From assembly GCF_965118895.1 (NCBI RefSeq), contig NZ_CBCPJJ010000018.1, forward strand, positions 1 through 64,000: a stretch of 64,000 nucleotides of DNA, written 5' to 3'. This DNA comes from Rahnella inusitata_A. GTDB taxonomy: Bacteria > Pseudomonadota > Gammaproteobacteria > Enterobacterales > Enterobacteriaceae. This document shows positions 26,027-35,483 of the stretch, piece after piece. A program made the translations under genes and the position numbers. Every line of letters starts with the position of its first letter. Position 1 is the stretch's first letter. The notes under the pieces were generated by a model that saw only the letters and a list, made by a program, of their open reading frames with translations, did no database searches and was not told where the DNA came from.

Positions 26027-26572
26027 ATGGCTGCAAATGACTCGAATTTAATTTGGATCGACCTGGAAATGACGGGGCTTGATCCTGAACGTGACCGCAT
26101 CATTGAGATCGCCACGCTGGTAACCGACGCGCACCTGAATATTCTGGCCGAAGGCCCGGTCATGGCGGTACATCAGTCTGACGCACAGCTGGCGCTGATG
26201 GATGACTGGAATGTGCGTACCCATACCGGCAGCGGGCTGGTTGAGCGCGTAAAAGCCAGCCCGTTCGACGATAATGCGGCGGAGCAAAAAACCATCGAGT
26301 TCCTGCGTGAGTGGGTGCCTGAAGGCAAATCGCCAATCTGCGGTAACAGCGTCGGGCAGGATCGCCGCTTCCTGTTTAAGTACATGCCGGAGCTGGAAAC
26401 CTATTTCCACTATCGTTATCTGGACGTCAGTACCCTGAAAGAGCTGGCGCGTCGCTGGAAACCAGAAGTACTCAGCGGCTTTAAGAAACAGAATACCCAT
26501 CAGGCGCTGGACGATATCCGTGAATCCGTGGCTGAACTGGCGTACTACCGCGAGCATTTCATCCAGTTGTAA
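26027..26572 (+). CDS. orn: oligoribonuclease
   Basis: A 181-aa homodimeric 3'-5' exoribonuclease that degrades RNA dinucleotides, essential in many bacteria. DEDDh residues are visible in WIDLEMTGLD, CGNSVGQDRRFL and HQALDDIRES. It is followed by a gene-poor stretch and the tRNA-Gly cluster. Confidence 0.97.
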   Translation: MAANDSNLIWIDLEMTGLDPERDRIIEIATLVTDAHLNILAEGPVMAVHQSDAQLALMDDWNVRTHTGSGLVERVKASPFDDNAAEQKTIEFLREWVPEGKSPICGNSVGQDRRFLFKYMPELETYFHYRYLDVSTLKELARRWKPEVLSGFKKQNTHQALDDIRESVAELAYYREHFIQL

Positions 26573-26808
26573 TATCTGCAATCCTTCAAGCCGCAAATGC
26601 GTTGGCTGCACTCTCTCACCCCGATCTCAACTCATCGGAATTAGTGAGTTTGCCGCCTTCCTGCAACCCGAATGATTTTGGATATTTATTTTAAAAATCC
26701 TTATGAAGCGTTCAGGATACAAAATCACCGTGTTTCGCCGCTTAAATCATCGCTTTGATGGTTTAATCGGCACTTGAACGAAAATATCATTTTTTTGCTT
26801 TCAGGGGG
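26573..26808. repeat. gene-free stretch with probable enterobacterial intergenic repeat
   Basis: No gene is visible between orn and the tRNA-Gly promoter. Positions about 26577-26682 (tgcgttggctgcactc, then tttgccgccttcctgcaa and cgaatgattttgg) resemble an intergenic repeat I recall from Serratia and Yersinia genomes. There is no second copy in this window, so this is recognition from memory only. Confidence 0.35.
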
Positions 26809-26836
26809 TTGCGGCTAAAAGGATTTCTCGTATAAT
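26809..26836 (+). promoter_or_regulatory. tRNA-Gly operon promoter
   Basis: TTGCGG, a 16-bp spacer and consensus TATAAT, followed by the GC-rich discriminator gcgcacccc typical of stable-RNA promoters. Confidence 0.8.
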
Positions 26837-26877
26837 GCGCACCCCGTACCGATGAAGAATTTCGTTGAGTGCGCAGA

Positions 26878-26953
<76 letters not shown>

Positions 26954-27027
26954 AATTTTTAAATGTTTTAGATTCAACGTTTTATCTGTATTATTTGATA
27001 CGTAAAACAAAAGCAGTGCCATGCGAC

Positions 27028-27103
<76 letters not shown>

Positions 27104-27152
27104 AAAATTTCAAATGCTGTAAGTTTACAGCAGATGCACCAAGCATCTCTAA

Positions 27153-27228
<76 letters not shown>

Positions 27229-27280
27229 ATTTTCTTCTTCAATACAAAACCATTTCTTATCGCCAAACTCATGCGTAATT

Positions 27281-27503
27281 TGTGCATGATTGATCCGATA
27301 CTTACACGATTTGTAGTAATGTTTTAAACAGACTTATCCACAGGTTTAGCTGTTTTTTTAAACTGTCTGTTTTTTGCACTCCCCGTATTGCCAATTCATA
27401 ATTACTTGTTTTAAAACACAATATATTTATAGCGAAACGTTATGGTGATCACTTGCTTCTTTTTTTGCACTTGATTGGCAAAGCATTTTTATTTTTATGC
27501 ACA
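27281..27503. other. datA: datA-like cluster of five DnaA boxes
   Basis: The 313-bp gap between tRNA-Gly and queG carries perfect DnaA boxes TTATCCACA (27334-27342) and TTATGCACA (27495-27503). One-mismatch boxes are TTTTGCACT (27372-27380 and 27463-27471) and TCATGCACA (minus, 27281-27289). E. coli datA, the site that promotes DnaA-ATP hydrolysis, lies at the same place between glyVXY and queG and has five boxes. I could not identify the expected IHF site, although the 82 bp between boxes 3 and 4 are very AT-rich. Confidence 0.65.
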
Positions 27504-27541
27504 GAAAATCTGGCATTGCGAATTAATTGCTATGGGAATGG

Positions 27542-28699
27542 TTATGCATCTCGTGGTAAGCCTTTTTCCACTGCGCGGATCAGCCGTTTCTGCTGCGAAG
27601 TTTGCACTTCAACACGATGTTCACTTCTTCTTTCTACCTGTTGCCGGATTGCCCATTCGATATGTTCATCCAGTAGCGCATTTTCACCTGTCCGTGATTG
27701 CAACGCCGTCAAGACCTCTTCCGAGTAGGGCGCATTGCCCAATGCTACCGAAATATTGCGCAGCCAGCGTAAATGGCCGATGCGGCGGATAGGGGAACCT
27801 TCGGTAATGCGTAGAAACTTCTCTTCAGTCCAGCCAAACAAAGCAATCAGCTCCGGGGCATGCAGCGCGGCGCGTGGGCTGAAATCCTCTTCGTCCGTCA
27901 GTTGTGAATAACGGTTCCACGGGCAAATCAGCTGACAGTCGTCGCAGCCGTAAATCCGGTTCCCCATCATCGGGCGGAATTCTTCCGGGATCGGACCCTC
28001 CAGCTCAATGGTCAGATAGGAAATGCAGCGGCGGGCATCGACAGTGTAGGGGGCGACAATCGCCCCGGTCGGGCAGGTGGTAATACAGGCGACGCACTTC
28101 CCACACTTTTCTTCCTGTGGCGCATCGACCGGCAACGGTAAATCAATCAGCAGTTCGCCAAGAAAGAACCAGGAGCCAGATTCACGGTTAAGAATAAGTG
28201 AATGCTTACCAACCCAGCCGAGCCCGGCTTTGGCCGCCAGAGGACGTTCCATAATAGGGGCGGAATCGACAAACGGACGGAACGTCACCGCATGGTCAGA
28301 TTGTTGTTCGGTGCAGTAAGCCTGAATCATGTCGCCGAGCTTTTTTAGCCGCTGGCGAAGCACTTTGTGATAGTCGCGCCCCAGCGCATAACGGCTGACA
28401 TACCCGAGTTGCGGGTTGTTCAGTGTTTTGGCAAAGGCGGCTTTGGCGGGCAAATAGTTCATTCGCACGCTGATCACCCGCAGCGTACCGGGCAGCAACT
28501 CATGAGGACGCGCACGCAACATGCCGTGGCGCGCCATCCATTCCATCTCGCCATGATATTGTTTATCAAGCCAGTCCTGCAGTTTAGGTTCTTCTGCAGA
28601 TAAGTCTGTATCGCAGATGCCAACCTGCTGGAAGCCTAGCGATTGGCCCCATTGCTTGATATGTTGAGCCAGTTGAACGAGATCGAGAGGGAGTGTCAT
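27542..28699 (-). CDS. queG: epoxyqueuosine reductase
   Basis: A 385-aa cobalamin-dependent enzyme for the last step of queuosine biosynthesis in tRNA. The two ferredoxin-like [4Fe-4S] motifs are CGKCVACITTCPTG and CDDCQLICPW, and the N-terminal cobalamin-binding region (FRPFVDSAPIMERPLAAKAG) is intact. Its ATG (28699-28697) overlaps the ATG of divergent nnr (28698-28700) by two bases. It has no good Shine-Dalgarno sequence. Confidence 0.96.
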   Translation of the reverse strand: MTLPLDLVQLAQHIKQWGQSLGFQQVGICDTDLSAEEPKLQDWLDKQYHGEMEWMARHGMLRARPHELLPGTLRVISVRMNYLPAKAAFAKTLNNPQLGYVSRYALGRDYHKVLRQRLKKLGDMIQAYCTEQQSDHAVTFRPFVDSAPIMERPLAAKAGLGWVGKHSLILNRESGSWFFLGELLIDLPLPVDAPQEEKCGKCVACITTCPTGAIVAPYTVDARRCISYLTIELEGPIPEEFRPMMGNRIYGCDDCQLICPWNRYSQLTDEEDFSPRAALHAPELIALFGWTEEKFLRITEGSPIRRIGHLRWLRNISVALGNAPYSEEVLTALQSRTGENALLDEHIEWAIRQQVERRSEHRVEVQTSQQKRLIRAVEKGLPRDA

Positions 28700-30212
28700 G
28701 ACGAACCAACGTGAAAAACGAAACGAGGCGAGTTTACCACATTCCGTATTTTCTGCTGAATGGCTGCGTAAGGTTGAAGGTCAGGCCGCGCAGGAAACGG
28801 GGATTTCTCTGTTCACGCTGATGCAGCGCGCGGCTGCGGCGGCTTTTTCACTGACGCAGCGCACCTATCCTGATGCCCGCCACTGGTTAATTTTGTGCGG
28901 CCACGGTAACAATGGCGGGGATGGCTATGAACTGGCGCGACTGGCAAAAAACGCCGGTCTTCGCGTGACTCTGCTGGCTGTCGTAAACGACAAAGTTCTT
29001 CCTGAAGAAGCGCAACAGGCGCGGCAGGGCTGGCTGGCGTGCGGCGGTATGGTCGGCCCTTCTGATGCGCAATGGCCGGAAGATGCTGACGTGATTATCG
29101 ACGGACTGCTGGGTACCGGGTTATCGTCCGCCCCGCGCGCGCCGTACAATACTCTTATCGACGCCATTAACGCTGCTTCCGCGCCGGTCATTTCTCTGGA
29201 TATTCCCTCCGGCCTGAACGCCCAAACCGGGCAGGCTGCCGGCAGGGCAGTTCACGCCAATCACACCATCAGCTTTATCGCACTCAAACCGGGTTTACTG
29301 ACCGGGCAGGCGCGCGATTACGTCGGCAGCCTGCATTACGATGCGTTGGGGCTGGAAAGCTGGCTCAGAGGCCATTCGCCGTTGTTGCAACGTCTGGATG
29401 CCACGCAAATTGGCCAGTGGTTGCATCCGCGTCGGCCTTGTTCCAACAAAGGCGAGCATGGGCGGTTAGTGGTGATCGGCGGCGATATCGGCTTTGCAGG
29501 GGCTATCCGTATGGCGTCGGAAGCCGCATTGCGCACTGGTGCAGGATTAGTGCGAGTACTCACTCACAAAGAACACGCCGGGCCGTTACTCACCGCCAGA
29601 CCCGAGTTGATGATGCAGGAACTGACGGCAGAATCTCTCCACGAGGCACTGGAATGGGCTGATGTGATTGTCATCGGCCCCGGCTTAGGCCAGAAAACCT
29701 GGGGCAAACAGGCGCTGGAACGGGTGGCGAAATGTGATAAACCGGCTTTATGGGACGCGGATGCGCTGAACCTGCTGGCAATCGCACCTGAGAAACGGCA
29801 AAATCGCGTACTGACGCCCCACCCCGGCGAGGCAGCCCGTTTACTCGGCTGTACCGTGAAGGACATTGAGAGTGACCGCTTACTTTCTGTCAGGAAACTC
29901 GCTGAGCAGTATGGCGGCGTGGTGGTACTCAAAGGCGCAGGCACGTTAATCGCCAGCGACCAGGGTGAGCTGGCTGTAGCGGACGTTGGAAATGCCGGTA
30001 TGGCATCAGGCGGCATGGGTGACGTGCTTTCTGGTATTATTGGCGGCTTGCTCGCTCAAAAACTGAATATGTATGATGCGGCCTGCGCGGGAACAGTGAT
30101 TCACGGCGCCGCCGCAGACGAAATCGCCCGGCGGCAGGGAACGCGCGGTATGCTGGCGACCGATCTTTTAGCGGTTATTGCTCCGTTAGTTAATCCAGAC
30201 CTGAAGAAATAG
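28698..30212 (+). CDS. nnr: bifunctional NAD(P)H-hydrate epimerase / ADP-dependent dehydratase
   Basis: A 504-aa two-domain metabolite-repair enzyme that epimerises and dehydrates damaged NAD(P)H hydrates. The N-terminal epimerase domain (about 1-220) shows GHGNNGGDGYELARLA. The C-terminal ribokinase-like dehydratase shows TPHPGEAARLLG and NAGMASGGMGDVLSGIIG. It heads the long nnr-tsaE-amiB-mutL-miaA-hfq run. AGAGGGAG precedes the ATG. Confidence 0.96.
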   Translation: MTNQREKRNEASLPHSVFSAEWLRKVEGQAAQETGISLFTLMQRAAAAAFSLTQRTYPDARHWLILCGHGNNGGDGYELARLAKNAGLRVTLLAVVNDKVLPEEAQQARQGWLACGGMVGPSDAQWPEDADVIIDGLLGTGLSSAPRAPYNTLIDAINAASAPVISLDIPSGLNAQTGQAAGRAVHANHTISFIALKPGLLTGQARDYVGSLHYDALGLESWLRGHSPLLQRLDATQIGQWLHPRRPCSNKGEHGRLVVIGGDIGFAGAIRMASEAALRTGAGLVRVLTHKEHAGPLLTARPELMMQELTAESLHEALEWADVIVIGPGLGQKTWGKQALERVAKCDKPALWDADALNLLAIAPEKRQNRVLTPHPGEAARLLGCTVKDIESDRLLSVRKLAEQYGGVVVLKGAGTLIASDQGELAVADVGNAGMASGGMGDVLSGIIGGLLAQKLNMYDAACAGTVIHGAAADEIARRQGTRGMLATDLLAVIAPLVNPDLKK

Positions 30213-30222
30213 ATATCACTGA

Positions 30223-30690
30223 ATGAATCAACTTACTCTCTCATTACCCGACGAAGCGGCAACGCTGCAACTAGGTGCTTCACTGGCGAAAGCCTGCGAA
30301 GGCTCAACGGTTATCCATCTGTATGGCGATCTGGGAGCCGGTAAAACAACCTTTAGCCGGGGATTTCTTCAGGCATTAGGGCACCAGGGCAATGTGAAAA
30401 GCCCGACGTACACGCTGGTAGAGCCTTATCAGCTGGAAAGCATTGCGGTATATCATTTTGATTTATACCGTCTGGCTGACCCGGAAGAGCTTGAATTTAT
30501 GGGCATCCGCGATTATTTCGCACAGGACGCTATTTGTCTGGTCGAGTGGCCACAAAAAGGCGAGGGCGTTTTGCCTGAACCGGACATCGAGCTGACGCTG
30601 GATTATCAGCCTCAGGGACGAACGGTGACGCTTGTCGCGGTTTCTGAATCTGGCATGAATTTGCTGCATCGTGTTCAACAGCAAGGATGA
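30223..30690 (+). CDS. tsaE: tRNA threonylcarbamoyladenosine biosynthesis ATPase TsaE
   Basis: A 155-aa P-loop ATPase that works with TsaB, TsaC and TsaD to form t6A37 on ANN-decoding tRNAs. The Walker A motif GDLGAGKTTF is near residue 40, with the SPTYTLVEPY and HFDLYRL segments following. It begins 10 bp after nnr and ends 7 bp before the amiB start. Confidence 0.97.
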   Translation: MNQLTLSLPDEAATLQLGASLAKACEGSTVIHLYGDLGAGKTTFSRGFLQALGHQGNVKSPTYTLVEPYQLESIAVYHFDLYRLADPEELEFMGIRDYFAQDAICLVEWPQKGEGVLPEPDIELTLDYQPQGRTVTLVAVSESGMNLLHRVQQQG

Positions 30691-30697
30691 TTACGCG

Positions 30698-32479
30698 ATG
30701 AATTCACGTATCACTTCTCTTTTTTCATCGGCGGCGATGTTCTTATCGACGCTGATGCTCTGTGCCGTGCTGGCACCTGCTTCCGCCTTTGCGGCTGGCA
30801 TGAAAAATATCAATGTGTCCAACGGTGCATCGCAATCGACCGTTACTATTACCTTCGACGGTTCGCCAGATTATTCTTTTTTCCCGCTGCATAACCCTGA
30901 ACGTGTGGTGATGGACATTCGTCAGGACGGCGTGATGAAAGGCCTGCCGCTGACCTTCAACGGGCAGAATCTTGTGACGCGCGTACGGGCGAGTACGCCG
31001 CCGAATGCGCAAAGCCAGCGTCTGGTTTTTGAACTTAATCAGAAGGTCAGGACCAACGCGACCAAACAGAAAGACGGCAGCCAGTACACCGTGGTGCTGA
31101 CCATGAATGCTGCCGCCGCACCGCGCAATACTGCACCAGTTTCTACGGTGACGAATACGCCATCGCCGAATGCCAACAGAACGCCGGCTACATCGACGAA
31201 ATCCAATCCGTTTACCAATGACAAGACCACCGTTGCCTCGACGGCCGTTGCGCCAGACAACTCGCGTTCTTCCACTATTACAACCAGCGACAGCAAAATC
31301 ATCGTTGCCATTGATGCCGGACACGGCGGGCAGGATCCGGGTGCTATCGGCGCGGGTGGCCTCAAAGAGAAAAACGTCACTATCGCGATTGCCCGTAAAT
31401 TGCAGACGATCCTCAATGCGGATCCGATGTTCCAGCCGGTACTCACCCGCGATGGCGATTACTTTATTTCGGTGATGGGGCGTTCCGACGTCGCACGTAA
31501 GAAAAACGCCAATGTTCTGGTGTCGATTCACGCCGATGCCGCGCCAAGCCGCAGCGCACGCGGCGCCTCGGTATGGGTATTGTCGAACCGTCGTGCGAAC
31601 AGTGAAATGGGTAACTGGCTGGAGCAACACGAGAAACAGTCCGAATTGCTCGGCGGCGCAGGGGATGTGCTGGCCAATACCGCATCTGACCCTTATCTGA
31701 GTCAGGCGGTTTTAGACTTACAATTTGGCCATTCACAGCGTGTGGGATATGACGTGGCGACCCGCGTATTGCGCGAACTGCGCACCGTAGGCTCATTGCA
31801 CAAAGCCAAACCCGAGCACGCCAGTCTGGGCGTATTGCGCTCACCAGATATTCCTTCCCTGCTGGTGGAAACCGGCTTTATCAGTAACGGAACCGAGGAG
31901 CGGCTGCTTGGCAGCAGTGCGTACCAGGATAAAATTGCGCGAGCCATTCATATTGGCCTGCGTAATTATTTCCAGTCGCATCCGATACAAAACGGCCCAA
32001 AGGTCGAAAACCGTCCGCTGCTGGCCTCATCAGCAGCAGCGGCGGGAGACAATAGCCCGGCAGGCAACACTGCTGTAAATCAACCTGGCCCGATTGAAGT
32101 GACCGCCGGTGCTGCAGGCGCCACGCAAATCCATAAAGTGACGCGTGGCGAAACGCTGACGGGGATTGCCAACAGCTATGGTACGACCAACGCGGCGTTG
32201 CGCGATCTCAATAAACTGAAAAAAGACGGCGTTTGGGTCGGGCAGAGATTGAAAGTGCCAGCGGGGACCCGCACATCAGCTGCAACGGGGGCGTCGGCTT
32301 CAACGGCAAAAGTCGCGAAAGTGGCAAAAAAACCGTCAAAGCATAAGGTTCAGCGCGGCGATACGCTGTCAGCGATTGCCAGCAAATATGGCGTCAGCAT
32401 GACGGACATTAAAACCGCCAACCACATGAAGTCCGGCGAGGTGCAGCTCGGCCAAACCCTGACTATTCCACAGTCGTAA
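30698..32479 (+). CDS. amiB: N-acetylmuramoyl-L-alanine amidase AmiB
   Basis: A 593-aa periplasmic amidase that splits septal peptidoglycan during daughter-cell separation, activated by EnvC. It has a signal peptide (about 1-33), an AMIN septal-targeting domain, a low-complexity Thr/Ser/Asn linker and the Amidase_3 domain (IDAGHGGQDPGAIG zinc motif, VLVSIHADA, LLVETGFISN). Two C-terminal LysM repeats begin IHKVTRGETLTGIA and KHKVQRGDTLSAIA. I chose the ATG at 30698 because AAGGA at the tsaE end is well placed; an in-frame ATG at 30671 lies inside tsaE. It is longer than E. coli AmiB (445 aa). Confidence 0.95.
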   Translation: MNSRITSLFSSAAMFLSTLMLCAVLAPASAFAAGMKNINVSNGASQSTVTITFDGSPDYSFFPLHNPERVVMDIRQDGVMKGLPLTFNGQNLVTRVRASTPPNAQSQRLVFELNQKVRTNATKQKDGSQYTVVLTMNAAAAPRNTAPVSTVTNTPSPNANRTPATSTKSNPFTNDKTTVASTAVAPDNSRSSTITTSDSKIIVAIDAGHGGQDPGAIGAGGLKEKNVTIAIARKLQTILNADPMFQPVLTRDGDYFISVMGRSDVARKKNANVLVSIHADAAPSRSARGASVWVLSNRRANSEMGNWLEQHEKQSELLGGAGDVLANTASDPYLSQAVLDLQFGHSQRVGYDVATRVLRELRTVGSLHKAKPEHASLGVLRSPDIPSLLVETGFISNGTEERLLGSSAYQDKIARAIHIGLRNYFQSHPIQNGPKVENRPLLASSAAAAGDNSPAGNTAVNQPGPIEVTAGAAGATQIHKVTRGETLTGIANSYGTTNAALRDLNKLKKDGVWVGQRLKVPAGTRTSAATGASASTAKVAKVAKKPSKHKVQRGDTLSAIASKYGVSMTDIKTANHMKSGEVQLGQTLTIPQS

Positions 32480-32515
32480 AGGCGGTCTGACTGACCGTCT
32501 TTCACAGGAGCCGCT

Positions 32516-34435
32516 ATGCCGATCAAGGTACTGCCCCCGCAACTGGCTAACCAGATTGCCGCGGGTGAAGTTGTCGAAAGGCCGGCTTCCGTGGTGAAAG
32601 AGCTGGTAGAAAACAGTCTTGATGCCGGCGCAACCCGGATTGATATTGATATTGATCGCGGGGGCGCCAAGCTTATCCGTATACGTGATAACGGCTGCGG
32701 CATAGGTAAAGACGATCTGGCGCTGGCGCTGGCGCGTCACGCCACCAGCAAAATCACCTGTCTGGACGATCTGGAAGCGATTCTGAGCCTCGGATTTCGC
32801 GGCGAAGCGCTGGCGAGTATCAGTTCGGTGTCCCGCCTGATGCTGACTTCGCGCACGGCAGATCAAAGCGAAGCCTGGCAGGCCTACGCGGAAGGACGCG
32901 ATATGGCGGTGACGGTGAAACCGGCCGCGCATCCGCAGGGTTCTACTGTCGAAGTGCTCGATCTGTTTTACAACACGCCAGCACGTCGCAAATTCATGCG
33001 TACTGAGAAAACTGAATTTACCCATATTGATGAAGTTGTACGCCGCATTGCGCTGGCGCGTTTCGACGTTTCCGTCAATCTAAGTCACAACGGCAAGCTG
33101 ATACGCCAGTACCGCGCGGTGAAAGATCCCTCCCAGTCCTCCCGCCGTCTGGCAAGCATTTGCAGCCCGACCTTTGTCGAGCACGCGCTGGAGGTTGAGT
33201 GGACGCACGGTGATTTGGGGATCCGCGGCTGGGTCGCCGATCCTGCCGGATCGCGCAGCCTGACAGACATGCAATATTGCTATGTGAATAACCGCATGAT
33301 GAAAGATCGCCTGATTAATCACGCGATCCGCCAGGCGTATCAGGATCAGCTCAAAGACGATCAGCAACCGGCATACGTGCTGTATCTGGATGTCGATCCG
33401 CATCAGGTGGATGTCAACGTACACCCGGCGAAACACGAAGTGCGGTTTCATCAGTCGCGGCTGGTACACGATTTTATCTATCAGGCCGTGATGTCGGTGT
33501 TGCAGCAGGCGGGAAATCCGGTTCTGGCAGAACCGCAGGCGGAAGAAGATACGCCGCGATGGCAACCGGAAAATCGTCCGGCAGCGGGCGGCAATCATTT
33601 TTCGCAACCGGCAGAAAAATCAGCGCATGCTCAGCGTGATAAACCGGCATCGCGTGAAAATGTATTCCCGGCGACGTCACGGGCCAGCCATCCGCGTGAG
33701 CCCGCGACGCATAGCAATGAACCCGCTTACAATCGCGCGGAAGGCAATGTTTATCAGCGTTTGTTACAGCCCTCTTCCGAAACATTTTCCCTTCAGGAGC
33801 CTGCGCCTGCTGTGGCACAGGCCGCTAAGCCTGTGGCATCCCCGGCCCGTACACTCAATGAACCCGCGCTGGAATCGCACAGCCAGAGTTTCGGACGCGT
33901 GCTGACGGTCTGCGCCGCTGAATATGCGCTGCTTGAGCGAGGCAAACAGCTGGTGATGCTTTCGCTGCCGGTCGCGGACCGCTGGCTTAAATGGGCGCAG
34001 CTGACACCGCCGGAAGAAGGATTGCGTCCACAGCCGTTACTGATCCCGTTGAAGCTGACAGTCAACAAAGGCGAGACAGCAGTGCTGGCGAAAAATCAGC
34101 AGTTATTACAGCATTTTGGTTTAGAAATGCTCAGCGAGTCACAGCGTGTGACGGTCCGCGCAGTACCTTTACCATTACGCCAACAAAATTTACAAAAGTT
34201 GATACCTGACCTGTTAGATTACCTTGCTGTTCAGCAGGAGGTGACTTCTGATGCGGTAGCCATGTGGTTTGCCCGCCACTGTGGCTGCGAGCACGAGGTC
34301 TGGACAATTTCCCAGGCTATACAATTACTCACGGATGTTGAGCGTCTATGCCCGCAGTTGGTGAAATCGCCACCGTCCGGACTTCTGCAACCTCTTGATT
34401 TACAGCCCGCGCTGGCGGCTTTTAAGCATGACTGA
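32516..34435 (+). CDS. mutL: DNA mismatch repair protein MutL
   Basis: A 639-aa GHKL ATPase that couples MutS mismatch recognition to MutH nicking and UvrD unwinding. The N-terminal ATPase motifs are ENSLDAGATRIDI, DNGCGI and GFRGEALASI. A variable Pro/Ala-rich linker (about 335-450) precedes the C-terminal dimerisation domain. It lacks the endonuclease DQHAxxER motif, as expected in species that use MutH. It overlaps miaA by 8 bp. Confidence 0.97.
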   Translation: MPIKVLPPQLANQIAAGEVVERPASVVKELVENSLDAGATRIDIDIDRGGAKLIRIRDNGCGIGKDDLALALARHATSKITCLDDLEAILSLGFRGEALASISSVSRLMLTSRTADQSEAWQAYAEGRDMAVTVKPAAHPQGSTVEVLDLFYNTPARRKFMRTEKTEFTHIDEVVRRIALARFDVSVNLSHNGKLIRQYRAVKDPSQSSRRLASICSPTFVEHALEVEWTHGDLGIRGWVADPAGSRSLTDMQYCYVNNRMMKDRLINHAIRQAYQDQLKDDQQPAYVLYLDVDPHQVDVNVHPAKHEVRFHQSRLVHDFIYQAVMSVLQQAGNPVLAEPQAEEDTPRWQPENRPAAGGNHFSQPAEKSAHAQRDKPASRENVFPATSRASHPREPATHSNEPAYNRAEGNVYQRLLQPSSETFSLQEPAPAVAQAAKPVASPARTLNEPALESHSQSFGRVLTVCAAEYALLERGKQLVMLSLPVADRWLKWAQLTPPEEGLRPQPLLIPLKLTVNKGETAVLAKNQQLLQHFGLEMLSESQRVTVRAVPLPLRQQNLQKLIPDLLDYLAVQQEVTSDAVAMWFARHCGCEHEVWTISQAIQLLTDVERLCPQLVKSPPSGLLQPLDLQPALAAFKHD

Positions 34436-35369
34436 TTCTGAAAAACATTCCGCTCCCCCGGCGATCTTTATTATGGGGCCGACCGCATCCGGTAAAACCG
34501 CGCTGGCGATGTCGCTGATGAAGCATCTTCCCGTTGAACTGATCAGTGTGGACTCCGCACTCATCTACCGCGGGATGGATATCGGCACTGCCAAGCCCAC
34601 GGCGCAGGAGCTGGCGGAAGCCCCGCATCGTCTGATTGATATCCTTGACCCAACTCAGGCCTACTCGGCGGCCGATTTTCGGGCCGACGCCTTGCGCGAA
34701 ATGGCAGAAATAACCTCACGCAATAAGATCCCGTTATTGGTGGGTGGGACTATGCTTTATTTCAAGGCGTTGCTGGAAGGATTGTCGCCTTTGCCTCAGG
34801 CCGATGCCACAGTACGTGAGCGCATTGAAAAACAGGCGGCAGCGCAGGGATGGAACGCGTTACACGATCAATTACGTGAGATTGATCCGGTCGCCGCTAT
34901 GCGAATTCATCCGAATGATCCGCAGAGACTGTCCAGAGCACTGGAAGTTTTTTATATTTCAGGTAAAACTTTAACGGATCTGACAAAAGTTGCGGGTGAA
35001 ACGCTGCCTTATCGCGTCCATCAATTCGCGATTGCCCCAATCCGCCGTGAAGTCATACATCAGCGGATTGAGGAACGTTTTAGTCAGATGTTGTCCAATG
35101 GTTTTGAAGACGAAGTCAGAACGCTGTTAGCTCGGGGCGATTTGCATACGGATTTGCCTTCCATTCGCTGTGTCGGCTACCGCCAGATGTGGTCATATTT
35201 ATCTGGTGAATTCGATTACGATGAAATGGTTTATCGTGGTGTTTGCGCGACACGACAGCTGGCCAAACGCCAGATGACCTGGTTACGAGGTTGGGAAGAG
35301 GTTGAATGGCTGGATTCAGAGAAGCCGGACGACGCCTTAAGCCGTGTAATTCAGGTTGTTAGTGCATAG
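34428..35369 (+). CDS. miaA: tRNA dimethylallyltransferase
   Basis: A 313-aa enzyme adding a dimethylallyl group to A37 of UNN-decoding tRNAs. The P-loop GPTASGKTAL is near residue 17, followed by ISVDSALIYRGMDIGTAKP and the tRNA-contacting RQLAKRQMTWLRGW. The ATG at 34428 overlaps the mutL end (ATGACTGA), implying coupling; the open frame begins earlier inside mutL. hfq follows after 114 bp that contain room for its own promoters. Confidence 0.97.
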   Translation: MTDSEKHSAPPAIFIMGPTASGKTALAMSLMKHLPVELISVDSALIYRGMDIGTAKPTAQELAEAPHRLIDILDPTQAYSAADFRADALREMAEITSRNKIPLLVGGTMLYFKALLEGLSPLPQADATVRERIEKQAAAQGWNALHDQLREIDPVAAMRIHPNDPQRLSRALEVFYISGKTLTDLTKVAGETLPYRVHQFAIAPIRREVIHQRIEERFSQMLSNGFEDEVRTLLARGDLHTDLPSIRCVGYRQMWSYLSGEFDYDEMVYRGVCATRQLAKRQMTWLRGWEEVEWLDSEKPDDALSRVIQVVSA

Positions 35370-35483
35370 GTTGGGTGATTGTGTACAATTGATGAGTACT
35401 CAACGCGCGAATTTTTTATGTGATTTATTTTCGAGCCGATAGGCTCAAAGTGACAAACAACAAACTAATAAGGAAAAGATAGA

